This document shows positions 26,903-36,793 of a DNA stretch of 38,377 nt, one piece after another. The notes beneath the pieces are model-generated. The model was not told the DNA's origin. It did not search any database and saw only the letters and a program-made list of their open reading frames with translations. The stretch is from Clostridia bacterium (lineage in GTDB: Bacteria > Bacillota > Clostridia > Christensenellales > Aristaeellaceae). The stretch covers positions 1 through 38,377 of the forward strand of contig JAFYLS010000058.1 of NCBI GenBank assembly GCA_017550035.1, in the 5' to 3' direction. How positions within the stretch are numbered: the first letter of the stretch is position 1; each line of letters opens with the position of its first letter. A program made the translations under genes and the position numbers.

Positions 26903-28069
26903 TTATACCTCCAGTTCATTCAGGAAAGATTTGGCACCAAAGGTTTCCTGGATGCCAAAATAATCACACAGGGTAGCGGCAATATCGGCATAGGTTTCAC
27001 GGGTGCCGAGATTGTGGGCATTCTTCATGCCTTTATGCCAGCAAAGAAGCGGAATATATTCTCTGGTATGATCGGTGCCGTGGTGGGCAGGATCGCAGCC
27101 GTGGTCTGCCGTGATGATGAGCAGATCTTCTTCCGTCATCTTCGACATGATTTCAGGTAGCTGGGCATCGAATGTTTCCAGCGCCTTGCGATAACCTTCC
27201 ACATCTCTGCGATGTCCGTATACCATGTCAAAATCAACCAGATTGACAAAAAGAAGGCCGTTGAAATCCGTATCCATGTAATCCAGCATGGCTTTCACAC
27301 AGGCGGGGTTTCCGGCGGCATGATTACTGCCGGTCAGACCGCGCTGAGCAAAGATGTCTTCAATTTTGCCAACACCCAGTACATCAAGATGGTTCTGAGA
27401 AAGCACATCCAGCATGGAAGTACGGATGGGTTCCAGAGAATAGTCTCTTCTGCCGCCGGTGCGGGTGAATTTTCCCTTTTCCTTGCCGATAAAGGGGCGG
27501 GCAATTACGCGGCCGACTGCATGTTCGCCTTGCAGGAGGTTCCGGGCAATTTCGCACATTTCGTAAAGCTTGGGCAGGGGGAACAGATCTTCATGGGCAG
27601 CAATCTGGAACACACTGTCGGCAGAAGTATATACGATGGGATAACCGGTGCGCAGATGTTCTTCACCCAGCTCATCCAAAATGGCAGTGCCGGAAGCGGG
27701 ATAATTGCCAATGGTCTTGACGCCGATAGCCTTTTCAAAGGCATCAATTACTTCCTGCGGGAAACCGTTGGGATAGGTGGGGAAGGGCTTTTCCAGCGTA
27801 ATGCCGGAAATCTCCCAATGGCCGGTAGTGGTATCCTTACCGCTGGACTTTTCGGCAGCACGGCCGTATGCACCGACTGCATGAGGCGCAGCGTCCAGAT
27901 AGGTATTGGGAATACTGCCAAAACCCAGTGCGCACATATTGGGCAATCTCATGCCTGTTTGCTGCGCAATGTGACCTACGGTATTGGCTCCTTCATCGTT
28001 ATAAACACTTGCGTCGGGCAGGGCGCCTACACCTACGCTGTCCAGAACAATCAAAATTGCACGTTTCAT
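26903..28069 (-). CDS. deoB: Phosphopentomutase
   Basis: 388 residues, alkaline-phosphatase superfamily. [11 protein letters not shown] near the N-terminus, [10 protein letters not shown] with the phosphorylated threonine region, and [18 protein letters not shown] supply the metal ligands. It converts (deoxy)ribose 1-phosphate to the 5-phosphate. Start: ATG at 28069 (MKRAILIV) with GGAGAG at a suitable distance; the ATG at 28078 is immediately next to the Shine-Dalgarno. It pairs with punA for nucleoside salvage. Confidence 0.95.
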   Translation of the reverse strand: MKRAILIVLDSVGVGALPDASVYNDEGANTVGHIAQQTGMRLPNMCALGFGSIPNTYLDAAPHAVGAYGRAAEKSSGKDTTTGHWEISGITLEKPFPTYPNGFPQEVIDAFEKAIGVKTIGNYPASGTAILDELGEEHLRTGYPIVYTSADSVFQIAAHEDLFPLPKLYEMCEIARNLLQGEHAVGRVIARPFIGKEKGKFTRTGGRRDYSLEPIRTSMLDVLSQNHLDVLGVGKIEDIFAQRGLTGSNHAAGNPACVKAMLDYMDTDFNGLLFVNLVDFDMVYGHRRDVEGYRKALETFDAQLPEIMSKMTEEDLLIITADHGCDPAHHGTDHTREYIPLLCWHKGMKNAHNLGTRETYADIAATLCDYFGIQETFGAKSFLNELEV

Positions 28070-28101
28070 AGGGTACATCTCTCCTTTTTGTAGCTACCTC
28101 T

Positions 28102-28130
28102 ATTTTACACGGAAAAGAGCGTTTTGAAAA
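28102..28130 (-). promoter_or_regulatory. Possible promoter of deoB-punA
   Basis: Minus strand: TTTTCA (28130-28125), 17-base spacer, TAAAAT (28107-28102). The -35 match is moderate. Confidence 0.4.
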
Positions 28131-28149
28131 GGGTTTCATGAAAAATCGC

Positions 28150-28178
28150 TTGATAAATGGAAACAGGACTGGTATCAT
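28150..28178 (+). promoter_or_regulatory. Promoter of the RNA methyltransferase gene
   Basis: TTGATA (28150-28155), 17-base spacer, TATCAT (28173-28178), 27 bases before the ATG. Confidence 0.6.
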
Positions 28179-28205
28179 AAAGAGGTTTGAATGGAGGTAT
28201 GAGGA

Positions 28206-29318
28206 ATGCAGTGTGTGGCAACGGCGGCCTTTTCTTTGGAAGGCATAGTAAAGCGCGAACTGATTCGTTTGGGTATTGAGAATGCACGGGGCGAAATGGG
28301 CGCCGTACGGTTTGAAGCGGACGAGAAAAAGATCTTTGAAGCCAATATGTGGCTTCGGTGCGCAGATCGCGTGCTGATTGTGGCAGGTGAAGGGAAAGTT
28401 ACTTCTTTCGAGGAGCTGTTTCAATTAGTGCGCAAATGTCCGTGGGGGGATATGCTGCCCCGTAATGCCGCATTTCCTGTAAGCGGCAAGTGTGCACGCA
28501 GTACTTTGATGAGCGTCAGGGATTGCCAGGCAATTACCAAGAAAGCCATTGTCGAGGCAATGAAGCAGCATTATCGTATGAACTGGTGTCCGGAAGATGG
28601 TCCCAAGTATCAGATAGACATCAGCATTCATCAGGATATGGCACGCATTACGATAGATACAAGCGGCGATGCGCTCAATAAACGCGGATACCGAACCTGG
28701 AATGGAGAGGCACCTTTGCGAGAAACCATGGCTGCGGCGCTGGTCACCATGTCGCCGTGGCGTCCTTTTTCGGATATGGCACTGCATGATCCCTGCTGCG
28801 GTACGGGTACCTTGCTGATTGAAGCGGCTATGATACAGAGCGACAGGGCGCCGGGGATCAAGCGTGCTTTTGCCATGGAAAACTGGCCCGGCATGCCGCA
28901 GGAAGATTTTAAGAGAATCCGCCAGGAGGCGCTTGAACGTTTTGATCCTGAAAAGATTCACGATATTTCAGGCAGCGACATTGATCCGGAAGCATTGAAA
29001 CTTTGCAAAAAACATATTGTACAAGCTGGTCTTGGCGGCAGAATCTTGGTGTATCAGAAGGATTTGAAAGAACTGCAGGTGGAAACGGAAAAGCCGCTGT
29101 GCTTTATTGCAAATCCACCTTACGGAGAACGCCTGAGTGATAAGAAGCAGTGCGAAAAACTCTATCGGAATATGCGAGCTTTGCATGGCCGTCATATTGG
29201 CAGCCGCATGAGTGTGGTTACAGCGCATACCGGCTTTGAGCGCTGTTTCGGACTGCGTGCCGTCAAGAAGCACAGACTGTACAATGGCAGGCTGGAGTGC
29301 GAATACCTAACCTATTGA
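28206..29318 (+). CDS. THUMP-domain class I SAM-dependent RNA methyltransferase (RlmL/YpsC-like)
   Basis: 370 residues. An N-terminal ferredoxin-like plus THUMP region (about 1-160) precedes a Rossmann methyltransferase. SAM motif I is DPCCGTGTLLIEAA (D195), SGSDIDPEAL is motif II, and NPPYGER (N303) is the catalytic N2-guanine motif. It resembles B. subtilis YpsC and the RlmL half of E. coli RlmKL, which makes m2G in 23S rRNA; the exact nucleotide cannot be assigned. GGAGG lies upstream of the ATG. Confidence 0.9.
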   Translation: MQCVATAAFSLEGIVKRELIRLGIENARGEMGAVRFEADEKKIFEANMWLRCADRVLIVAGEGKVTSFEELFQLVRKCPWGDMLPRNAAFPVSGKCARSTLMSVRDCQAITKKAIVEAMKQHYRMNWCPEDGPKYQIDISIHQDMARITIDTSGDALNKRGYRTWNGEAPLRETMAAALVTMSPWRPFSDMALHDPCCGTGTLLIEAAMIQSDRAPGIKRAFAMENWPGMPQEDFKRIRQEALERFDPEKIHDISGSDIDPEALKLCKKHIVQAGLGGRILVYQKDLKELQVETEKPLCFIANPPYGERLSDKKQCEKLYRNMRALHGRHIGSRMSVVTAHTGFERCFGLRAVKKHRLYNGRLECEYLTY

Positions 29319-29337
29319 TTCTGTCTGGGAGTAACAA

Positions 29338-30078
29338 ATGAAAATTGCACTGGCATCTGCACCTTTTCAAAATGGAAAAACCAAAGAGAATATCATTAAC
29401 ATGCAGTCGTTCATTTCTGCTGCAAAGGAGCAAGGTGCCCAATGCATTTTGTTCGGAGAAACTGCACTGCAGGGATTTGATGCGTTCACATGGGAAATTG
29501 AAAAAGACAGAGAGATTGCAATTGAACTGGACGGTTCCGTTATCCAGTATTTTTGCAGGATGGCAAAGGAAAGCGGAATCTGCATTTCTTTTGGATATCT
29601 GGAAAAAGAAGGCAGCTGCCTGTACAGCAGTCAGGTTGTAATCGGCACAGATGGGAAGGTGCTTGCCAACTTCCGCCGTGTATCTGCCGGGTGGAAAGTT
29701 CCTTCCTGTACACATCCGGATTATCGTGAAGGCGAAGGATTTTTCGTTTTTGATCTTCTTGGAAAACGGACTGCTATCGCATTGTGCGGCGATTTTTGGT
29801 ATGATGAACGCGTGGAAGAAATGAAACTGCTGCAGCCTAAACTGGTGCTCTGGCCTGTCTATTGTGATTACGCACCGGATGAATGGAACAAAACTGTAAA
29901 ATATGAGTATCTTGAACAGACTTCTAAGATTTCAGCGCCAGTTTTGCTCGTAAATCCCTATTGTAATGATGCTGGGGATCATGAAGTTTCCAAAGGGTGT
30001 TGCGTGCATTTTGAACAAGGGAAGATCATAACAGAATTACCATCGGGTTCTCCCGGGATTGTAGTAACGGAAGTGTAA
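29338..30078 (+). CDS. Nitrilase-superfamily (C-N hydrolase) protein with altered catalytic lysine
   Basis: 246 residues. The superfamily triad is Glu-Lys-Cys. Here E41 (FGETAL) and C150 (ALCGDFWYDE) are in place, but the lysine motif (usually YRKxHL) reads NFRRVSA, so R114 sits where Lys is expected. K120 nearby is a less likely substitute. Typical substrates are amides or nitriles; this one is unknown and activity is uncertain. It starts 19 bases after the methyltransferase gene, so the two are probably co-transcribed, and is followed by a strong terminator. Confidence 0.8.
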   Translation: MKIALASAPFQNGKTKENIINMQSFISAAKEQGAQCILFGETALQGFDAFTWEIEKDREIAIELDGSVIQYFCRMAKESGICISFGYLEKEGSCLYSSQVVIGTDGKVLANFRRVSAGWKVPSCTHPDYREGEGFFVFDLLGKRTAIALCGDFWYDERVEEMKLLQPKLVLWPVYCDYAPDEWNKTVKYEYLEQTSKISAPVLLVNPYCNDAGDHEVSKGCCVHFEQGKIITELPSGSPGIVVTEV

Positions 30079-30082
30079 AGAT

Positions 30083-30110
30083 AAAAGCGCCGGAATATTC
30101 CGGCGCTTTT
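30083..30110. terminator. 28-base palindromic terminator between convergent genes
   Basis: AAAAGCGCCGGAAT and its exact reverse complement ATTCCGGCGCTTTT, followed by further T on the plus strand and A-rich before it. It serves the nitrilase-type gene and the vanW-type gene. Confidence 0.85.
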
Positions 30111-30127
30111 TTGATGGCCAAACGTTA

Positions 30128-31612
30128 TTATGGGTTCAGAGATGGACCTACACGGTACTGTGCTGCACGGGCAAGACATGTATCGCGGCTGACGAAGGTT
30201 TCGGAAACCATTGCGCCGTTTTCCCAGCGCTGCAGGTATGTTTCATTGATAAAACCGTCGCGGGCCTTGCGTACCAGCTTTTCCTCTCCGGGAAGCAGCG
30301 TATTATCCTTGATGTATTCGGGCATCACGGGAGCGGGAATTTCCTGTACGGTACGTGTATCCAGCTTGTAGGTGACATTTTCACCCATGGAATTGCCGTA
30401 AATACGTACTACGCACTGGTAACGGTTTTTGCGGTATTCTTCTACTTCGGCAGTAATGTAGATGTTTCCGCTGGTGCTGTTCTTAAACACAAAGTCAATC
30501 TTGCGCCCGTAGCTCCAGTATACAGTGGCATCCTGCCCGAAAGTGGAGTAGGAAACAACGTCGGAATGGGGCTCGCGGTCAACGATTTCCAAGTTGGAAA
30601 GCAGAGCTGCAATATAGACAGTGGTGCTGGCCTGACAAACACCGCCACCAATGCCGGTAGTCAGGTTGCCGGAAACAAATTCATCGGCAGCATAGAAACC
30701 GTTCTGGAAAGAACGTTCGCCAACTACGCGGTTGAAACTGACATTTTTGCCGGGCTCCACAATCATGCCATTATAGCGCGAAAGGGCTACGCGGACGTTA
30801 TTGGTGCGGTTTTCGATGGAATCTTCAGAGATAGGCGTAACGGCTTTGCCCAGCAGCGTAACTGTGGCGCGCACCTCTTTTTCGGTTGTATTGGGGTACA
30901 GGATATCCGGTACAAGTTCAAGCGCACCGGAAGTGCCGGTATTCAAACAGTCAAGCACAGTGGCTTTTACCTTCGCAACATTCAATTGCTGACCATATAC
31001 TTCTTTTTGAATTTTAAAAGGATCATCCAGATTGGGGTTGAAGCTGACCAGATAAGCATCTGAAGGATATTTATAGAGATCAGCCGCAATCTGCGACAGG
31101 ATGGAATCCAGCCATTCATCTGTCATGGAAGAACGCGTGGTTTGCGCAATAAAAGGAGTAGCAGCCAGCGTGTCCATGTCAGCCTTGCGATCAAATGTAT
31201 TGCCGGTATGACCGTACTGCAGAGCCTGATTCAGCAGCGAATATACCTCTTGCTCGTCAGAGCGGATACCAAGCGTATCGTATGTCAGCGTGTAATATAC
31301 ATGATCTCCGTATTTCAGGGAAAGAGACCAACTGTTTTGCAGCGTACGCAGTTGTGAAAAAACTGCTTCCTGTGCCTGTGCCGGAGTCATTCCGCCCAGA
31401 TGAATGCCGTCAATATAAATATTGTTCAGGTAAATGCTTTCAAAAGGCTTTACTTCCATGTGGATTTTCAGAAAGTATGCACCGAATACCAGCAGCGCAA
31501 CGGCAAACAACACCAGTGCTGCTTTGATAAGCGGGTTCATGCCGCGCTTTTTAGCGGGTGGCTGGCGGTGTTTTGTGGGCTGCTGCGGAATGCGGTAACC
31601 TTGCTGATACAT
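30128..31612 (-). CDS. VanW-family protein with putative peptidoglycan-binding domain
   Basis: 494 residues. A cytoplasmic basic tail (about 1-28), a single transmembrane helix (about 29-49), then an extracellular part: a PG_binding_4-like domain (about 70-185), the VanW domain with PGKNVSFNRVVGERS and the GGGVCQASTT signature (about 285-400), and a C-terminal G5-like segment. The function of VanW proteins is poorly defined; the cell-wall link comes from domain company. AAGGAG precedes the ATG. Last gene of the tilS-hpt-ftsH-PHP-VanW series, 24 bases after the PHP gene. Confidence 0.9.
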   Translation of the reverse strand: MYQQGYRIPQQPTKHRQPPAKKRGMNPLIKAALVLFAVALLVFGAYFLKIHMEVKPFESIYLNNIYIDGIHLGGMTPAQAQEAVFSQLRTLQNSWSLSLKYGDHVYYTLTYDTLGIRSDEQEVYSLLNQALQYGHTGNTFDRKADMDTLAATPFIAQTTRSSMTDEWLDSILSQIAADLYKYPSDAYLVSFNPNLDDPFKIQKEVYGQQLNVAKVKATVLDCLNTGTSGALELVPDILYPNTTEKEVRATVTLLGKAVTPISEDSIENRTNNVRVALSRYNGMIVEPGKNVSFNRVVGERSFQNGFYAADEFVSGNLTTGIGGGVCQASTTVYIAALLSNLEIVDREPHSDVVSYSTFGQDATVYWSYGRKIDFVFKNSTSGNIYITAEVEEYRKNRYQCVVRIYGNSMGENVTYKLDTRTVQEIPAPVMPEYIKDNTLLPGEEKLVRKARDGFINETYLQRWENGAMVSETFVSRDTCLARAAQYRVGPSLNP

Positions 31613-31636
31613 CCTTGGTTTCTCCTTGGTAAAATA

Positions 31637-32479
31637 TTATTGAAGCGCGTGTCCGATGAGTGTCTGCAAATGCTGAATATCATTCTCTGCGGTTTGCCAG
31701 TCGGCTGCTACACCGCCCAAAGGTCCGTCGGCGCGGTCAGGGGCATGATAGTCGCTGCCGCCTGTGATCAAAAAACCAAATCTGTCTGCAAGACGCCTCC
31801 AGGAATCAAAAGCACCGCGCTGGGTAGGATGATATACTTCAATTCCCATCAATCCTGCGTCTTTCCATTGGGAAAGCAGGGGAAGCAGGTGTTCCTGCGG
31901 CATATTGAGCAGGGTAGGATGGGCCAATACCGGCACACCGCCGGCTTCGGTCAGAATGCGGATAACATGAGCGGTATCCAGTTTTTCCCGTGATACAAAA
32001 GCCGGTTTTCCCTTGCTGAGATATTTACGGAAGGCATCCTGCACGGTAGGAACATAGCCTTTTTCTACCATTGCTCTGGCGATATGCGGACGTCCAACCA
32101 CGCCCATTGCGCTTGCAAACACAGCTTCTGAATCCAGCGGGCAGCCGAGCTGCTCGAGCCGCTGAAGAATTGCTTTCGTGCGCATGATGCGTTCATCCTG
32201 CATGGCAGAAAAAAGCGTTTTCAGTGATTTGGCGTCCGGATTGATACCGTAGCCAAGCACGTGAATTTCCAAATCTCCGCCAGCGCTGATTTCGACACCG
32301 GGGATAAAGGTAATCTGCAAGTCATTGGCTGCTGCCTGAGCGCCGGATATGCCGGAAGTGGTATCGTGATCCGTAACTGCTATTACGTTCAGATTATGTT
32401 CCTTTGCCATAGCAACAATTGCCTCGGGCGGAAAAATTCCATCCGAGGCAGTAGTATGAATGTGCAGATCAGCACGCAT
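31637..32479 (-). CDS. PHP-domain phosphoesterase (RNase AM/YciV-like)
   Basis: 280 residues. Starts [14 protein letters not shown], then VTDHDTTSG, PGVEIS, VLAHPTL and SDYHAPD, the metal-binding set of the YciV/TrpH group, whose members remove 5' nucleotides from RNA ends or hydrolyse 3',5'-nucleoside bisphosphates. The ATG overlaps the ftsH stop by one base (TAATG), so translation is coupled. It is more canonical than the PHP protein in the hydrogenase operon and unlikely to share its role. Confidence 0.85.
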   Translation of the reverse strand: MRADLHIHTTASDGIFPPEAIVAMAKEHNLNVIAVTDHDTTSGISGAQAAANDLQITFIPGVEISAGGDLEIHVLGYGINPDAKSLKTLFSAMQDERIMRTKAILQRLEQLGCPLDSEAVFASAMGVVGRPHIARAMVEKGYVPTVQDAFRKYLSKGKPAFVSREKLDTAHVIRILTEAGGVPVLAHPTLLNMPQEHLLPLLSQWKDAGLMGIEVYHPTQRGAFDSWRRLADRFGFLITGGSDYHAPDRADGPLGGVAADWQTAENDIQHLQTLIGHALQ

Positions 32480-34482
32480 TACAGCGCTTCTCCGTCTGGA
32501 GCAGTTTCGTTGGGAACGGCAGCTTCTTCGGCAGGAGTTTCATTGGCGGAAACAGGATCGGAGGCAGCTTCTTGGGCAGAAGGGCAAACATCCGCAGTTT
32601 CTTCCTGTTCGATCTTTTCACCGTTAATGAAAGACACAAAGTCCTGACGGCTGACTGTTTCCTTTTCGATCAGCAGCTGAGCAAGGCCGCTGAGCTGATC
32701 CAGATGAGTGCGCAGAATAGTTTCTGCCTCTTCATAGCAACGGTTCAGTACAGCGCGTACTTCTTCATCGATAACGGAAGCGGTCGCTTCGCTGTATTCG
32801 CGGGTCTGACCGAATTCCATGCCCACAAACACTTCCTGATCGCTGCCCAGATACATGTTGCCAAGCTTTTCGCTCATGCCGAATTTGGTGACCATGGCAC
32901 GTGCAATTTCAGTGGCTCGCTTCAAGTCGCTGACGGCACCGGTACAAATATCATCCTGCGTCAGGCTTTCGGCAGCGCGTCCGGCCAGCATCATGGAAAT
33001 GGTTTGCAGAAGCTTGTTGCGGCTTTCGTGGTCATATTCCTTTTCAGGCAGCGCCAATGTAAGACCGGCAGCCTTGCCGCGGGGAACAACGGTGATCATA
33101 TGAATATCGTCGCACAGGGGCAGGAAATGACCCACGATGGCATGTCCGGCTTCGTGATAGGCGGTGATGCGGCGGTCTTCTTCCAATACCTTATGGCTGC
33201 GCTTTTCGGGACCCATCTGGATGTGTTCCACTGCATCAATCAGATCCTGCTGAGTAATGGTATCGGCCTTGCGGCGGGCAGCGCCGATGGCGGCTTCGTT
33301 CATGACATTTTCAAGATCTGCACCGGTAGCGTAGGGGGTGCGCTTGGCAATGTTTTCCAGATCGCAGTCCTGAGCAAGGGGTTTGCCTTTTGCGTGGACT
33401 TTCAAAATGGCAATGCGTCCGTTCAAATCGGGATAATTTACGGTAACCTGACGATCAAAACGGCCGGGACGCAAAAGCGCGGGATCCAGAATATCCCGAC
33501 GGTTGGTGGCGGCCAGGACAATCACACCTTCGTTGGCGGCAAAACCGTCCATTTCCACCAGCAGCTGGTTCAGCGTCTGTTCGCGTTCGTCATGACCGCC
33601 GCCCAGACCTGCGCCGCGATGACGACCAACGGCATCGATTTCGTCAATGAATACAATGCTGGGAGCGTTACGCTTTGCCTGTTCGAACAGGTCGCGCACA
33701 CGGCTGGCACCGACACCGACAAACATTTCCACGAAATCAGAGCCGCTGATGGAGAAGAAGGGAACATTAGCTTCGCCTGCCACGGCCTTGGCCAGCAGCG
33801 TTTTACCGGTACCGGGAGGGCCCATCAAAAGCACGCCCTTGGGGATGCGGGCGCCAAGGTCGGAATAGATCTTGGGGTTTTTCAGGAAATCGACGATTTC
33901 GCACAATTCTTCCTTTTCTTCGTCAGCACCCGCAACGTCGGCAAAAGTTACCTTGTTCTTTGCAGGATCAATCATGTTGGCGCGGGATTTGCCAAAGGAC
34001 ATGACTTTGCTGTTGCCGCCGGACTGCTGACGCATCATGAAGAACCAGAACAGCATCAAAAGCGCCATGGGAAGCACATAAGGAATGAGCTGAATATACC
34101 AGGGCGTGGTGGCAGGACGCACATACTGCAGCGTAAAGGGGAATTCATTCACGCTGACGGCTTCGGCGGACACACCACGACGGTTGGCAATCATAATACG
34201 CACAGTGGTTACAAAATCCCCGCCGATAGTGGTTTCAAAATCATAACTTTTGTCGGGGAAAGAAGATGCAGGGATCAGACTGTTTTTCAGACGGCCGTAC
34301 AGCGTGGTGCCGCTGATGGCCACTTTTTCCACTTCGTCTTTTTCAATCAGTTCAAGCAGCTGGGGATATTCAATGCGCTGACCGGTTGCCCCCAGGCTCA
34401 TGTCCGACAGGATCACGGCCAGAAAAATGAAAGCGGCGATCATGATGAGATAGCCCAGCAAACCGCGGGAAGTTCTACGCAA
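32479..34482 (-). CDS. ftsH: ATP-dependent zinc metalloprotease FtsH
   Basis: 667 residues. Two transmembrane helices (about 10-27 and 128-149) enclose the extracytoplasmic domain. The AAA+ module has Walker A GPPGTGKT (221-228), Walker B VFIDEID and the pore motif [11 protein letters not shown]. The peptidase has the HEAGH zinc site. The C-terminal tail is Glu/Ala-rich. It degrades misassembled membrane proteins and some regulators. Start: TTG at 34482, 9 bases after AGGAGG. The upstream ATG at 34518 would place the Shine-Dalgarno inside the coding region. Confidence 0.95.
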   Translation of the reverse strand: MRRTSRGLLGYLIMIAAFIFLAVILSDMSLGATGQRIEYPQLLELIEKDEVEKVAISGTTLYGRLKNSLIPASSFPDKSYDFETTIGGDFVTTVRIMIANRRGVSAEAVSVNEFPFTLQYVRPATTPWYIQLIPYVLPMALLMLFWFFMMRQQSGGNSKVMSFGKSRANMIDPAKNKVTFADVAGADEEKEELCEIVDFLKNPKIYSDLGARIPKGVLLMGPPGTGKTLLAKAVAGEANVPFFSISGSDFVEMFVGVGASRVRDLFEQAKRNAPSIVFIDEIDAVGRHRGAGLGGGHDEREQTLNQLLVEMDGFAANEGVIVLAATNRRDILDPALLRPGRFDRQVTVNYPDLNGRIAILKVHAKGKPLAQDCDLENIAKRTPYATGADLENVMNEAAIGAARRKADTITQQDLIDAVEHIQMGPEKRSHKVLEEDRRITAYHEAGHAIVGHFLPLCDDIHMITVVPRGKAAGLTLALPEKEYDHESRNKLLQTISMMLAGRAAESLTQDDICTGAVSDLKRATEIARAMVTKFGMSEKLGNMYLGSDQEVFVGMEFGQTREYSEATASVIDEEVRAVLNRCYEEAETILRTHLDQLSGLAQLLIEKETVSRQDFVSFINGEKIEQEETADVCPSAQEAASDPVSANETPAEEAAVPNETAPDGEAL

Positions 34483-34562
34483 AATCCTTGTCCTCCTAAA
34501 ATGACAGATGACATACACCGCACAGGAATATCAATCGTTCCGTCGATGATACGCTATCCTAT

Positions 34563-34592
34563 ATTATACCACAAATGTGGAAGAATTGGCAA
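34563..34592 (-). promoter_or_regulatory. Internal promoter for ftsH
   Basis: Minus strand: TTGCCA (34592-34587), 18-base spacer, TATAAT (34568-34563), in the 146-base gap after hpt. It gives ftsH a second source of transcription besides read-through from tilS-hpt. Confidence 0.6.
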
Positions 34593-34628
34593 TTAAAACA
34601 CGGAAATACAGGCTGCAGAAATAAAAGT

Positions 34629-35189
34629 TTACACTTCGGAATAGATGCGGGGGGAAAGGATGCCTACATCGGGAAGATTACGGTATTTCTCATCATAATC
34701 CAGACCGTAACCGACCACAAAAGCATCTTCAATGGTGAACCCGCAATAATCGGGCACCAGGTCGGTCTTGCGCCGGGAAGGCTTATCCAGAAGCGTACAA
34801 ACGGAAACGGAAGCGCAGTCGGTATTCATAAGTTTTGCCTTCAGATGAGAAAGCGTGCGGCCGCTGTCGACAATATCTTCTACGATCAGAAGGTGTTTGC
34901 CGGTAACATCGCGGCTAAGACCGCTGCGTTCGGTGATGGTACCGGAACTTTCTGTGCCGGCACCGTAGCTGGAGAGAGAAATAAAATCAATTTCTGCAGG
35001 CAGATCAATTTCACGGAGCAAATCGGCAAAGAAAACAACAGAGCCCTTGAGAATGCAGATGCACATAAGAGATTTGTCTGCAAAGTCACGGGTGATGGTT
35101 TTGCCAAGCTCCTTGATGCGGGCAGCAATCTGTTCTCGGGTGATAAGAACGCAGTCCAGATCCTGATAAAGTTTGCTGGTATTTTCCAT
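34629..35189 (-). CDS. hpt: Hypoxanthine phosphoribosyltransferase
   Basis: 186 residues. The PRPP-binding motif LIVEDIVDSGRTL is at about 100-112, a CILKGSVVF segment lies near residue 45, and the end (DYDEKYRNLPDVG) is typical of the family. It salvages hypoxanthine and guanine to IMP and GMP. The Shine-Dalgarno AAAGGAG lies within the last codons of tilS and the gap is 3 bases, so the pair is tightly coupled, as in Bacillus. Confidence 0.95.
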   Translation of the reverse strand: MENTSKLYQDLDCVLITREQIAARIKELGKTITRDFADKSLMCICILKGSVVFFADLLREIDLPAEIDFISLSSYGAGTESSGTITERSGLSRDVTGKHLLIVEDIVDSGRTLSHLKAKLMNTDCASVSVCTLLDKPSRRKTDLVPDYCGFTIEDAFVVGYGLDYDEKYRNLPDVGILSPRIYSEV

Positions 35190-35192
35190 GTT

Positions 35193-36551
35193 TCAAAACT
35201 CCTTTGTGTTGATCTCTTGAATCGCGGATTGAGAAGGTGTATTCATGATCAGTCTGCCGGGGTAATGCAGCAGAACATTCATGGAATCATCGGGATGTGC
35301 GCGCATTTTTTCGCTTGCGCCTACACCGATTACCCATAGGACTTCTTGTCCTTTACATAAAAGCGGAAGATGATCCCGGAAGGGACGATCCACTTTTTTG
35401 TCAGTCAGATAGTCTTGCAGAGACTTTTTGCCGTTCATACCAAAGGGAATGATGAAGTCACCGGGCTGCCGTGTGCGTAAAACGGCGCTTTCATAAACAG
35501 ACTTTGGTATGGATTGCGCGTCGATGCCGTTGGAAATGCCTTTTTTGAAGGGCAAAATGGCTAATGGAGATAAATTGCCGGAAACACCGGGCAACACCAG
35601 ATGAATACGGGCGCCTGCATGGAAAAGGCGGCGGCCATCGGGCAGGTTAACAGTTTCATTTTCTTTGATCGCTGCGCAGGCATCATACGTGCGACGATCC
35701 GGAGAATCCGTCAAATGGGCGGCAGCCAGGAAAAACGCATGCAGTACCCTCTTTTTCATAGCCGGATGAAGCGAAGAAAACGCTAGTGCATCCAGAAAAG
35801 GGCAAGGGGGAAGGAGGCTGCCATGTTTTTGCAGGAAATCATCTGCAAGACTGCCAAGAAATGCATTTTCTTCCTGCAAAGTAAGAGATGCCTGGTAGAA
35901 ATGTTCGTCCATATTGGATGCATGGCTGCGCATCAAAGGCAGAATGTCCTGACGCAGCAGGTTGCGCAGATAGCGTGGATTGCTGTTGCTTTCATCTTCC
36001 TGCCAGGAAAGTTGTGCTTCAAGCAGCGCTTCTCTCAGATATTCGGGAGAGACGGATAAAAACGGACGCCAGAGACGGATTCCGTTTTCGCGGGTAGACA
36101 TTACGCTTATACCTTTCAAGCCGTATGCAGTGCCGCGCATCAAACGCATGAGCATGGTTTCGGTTTGATCATGCAGATGATGTGCCAGTGCAATGGTATC
36201 GGCATCTGCGCGGGCAGCAGCTTCAAACAGCGCTTCATAGCGGAGTGTTCGCGCCTCGTTCTCGGAAAAGCCGGAGAGATGGACTTTGCTGCAGGAAAAG
36301 GGAATGGAATACTTTTTGCATACGGTTTCGCAGAAAGCGGCATCGCTGTCTGCATTTGCACGCAAACCGTGATGCACATGATGTGCCCAAATGCAGGGGA
36401 TCCCGGCGTTTTCCGCAGAAAAACGGTGAAGCGCCACAAGCAGTGCAGTGGAATCTGCACCGCCGGAAAATGCAACCAGCACACGCTGCGGTTTACCGCA
36501 CTCTTCCCAGGATGTTTTGATAACATCCTTCAACAACATAAATGTATCCAT
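35193..36551 (-). CDS. tilS: tRNA(Ile)-lysidine synthase
   Basis: 452 residues. PP-loop ATPase motif SGGADS at 29-34, HHVHHGLR, the LAHHLHDQ(T)ET motif, then substrate-binding (TilS) and C-terminal domains (PFGMNGKKSLQDYL, KVDRP). It changes C34 of the CAU anticodon of tRNA-Ile2 to lysidine. The start ATG at 36551 has no Shine-Dalgarno and lies only 8 bases after a predicted -10 box, so the mRNA may be leaderless. A second in-frame ATG follows at 36539. First gene of the tilS-hpt-ftsH series. Confidence 0.9.
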   Translation of the reverse strand: MDTFMLLKDVIKTSWEECGKPQRVLVAFSGGADSTALLVALHRFSAENAGIPCIWAHHVHHGLRANADSDAAFCETVCKKYSIPFSCSKVHLSGFSENEARTLRYEALFEAAARADADTIALAHHLHDQTETMLMRLMRGTAYGLKGISVMSTRENGIRLWRPFLSVSPEYLREALLEAQLSWQEDESNSNPRYLRNLLRQDILPLMRSHASNMDEHFYQASLTLQEENAFLGSLADDFLQKHGSLLPPCPFLDALAFSSLHPAMKKRVLHAFFLAAAHLTDSPDRRTYDACAAIKENETVNLPDGRRLFHAGARIHLVLPGVSGNLSPLAILPFKKGISNGIDAQSIPKSVYESAVLRTRQPGDFIIPFGMNGKKSLQDYLTDKKVDRPFRDHLPLLCKGQEVLWVIGVGASEKMRAHPDDSMNVLLHYPGRLIMNTPSQSAIQEINTKEF

Positions 36552-36559
36552 ACTAATCC

Positions 36560-36588
36560 ATTTTACCGTTGAAAACAGAAACAGGCAA
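36560..36588 (-). promoter_or_regulatory. Promoter of tilS
   Basis: Minus strand: TTGCCT (36588-36583), 17-base spacer, TAAAAT (36565-36560). The start point would fall within a few bases of the ATG at 36551. Confidence 0.55.
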
Positions 36589-36681
36589 GGGTTTTTTTGT
36601 GAATTTTGAATCCTTTATTAAATTGTAACAAAAGCACGCATCGGGTTATCGCTGAAAACCAAGGAATTTTTCAAAAATGTG

Positions 36682-36710
36682 TTGACAAAAGTTCTTTATG
36701 AGCGTATAAT
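36682..36710 (+). promoter_or_regulatory. Promoter of infC-rpmI-rplT
   Basis: TTGACA (36682-36687), 17-base spacer, TATAAT (36705-36710), perfect in both boxes. The leader to infC is about 150 bases. Confidence 0.85.
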
Positions 36711-36793
36711 AACTCCTGTATGAAGCAGAAGCTGCCCGCTTCTCTCCGACGCGAATCATGTTTTGCGCGGGTTATGGCAACAATGTTGTTATG

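Noticed and set aside
32572..34596. 674-residue plus-strand frame opposite ftsH
   Set aside because: FtsH on the other strand has complete catalytic motifs; the opposite frame has no domain and no ribosome site.
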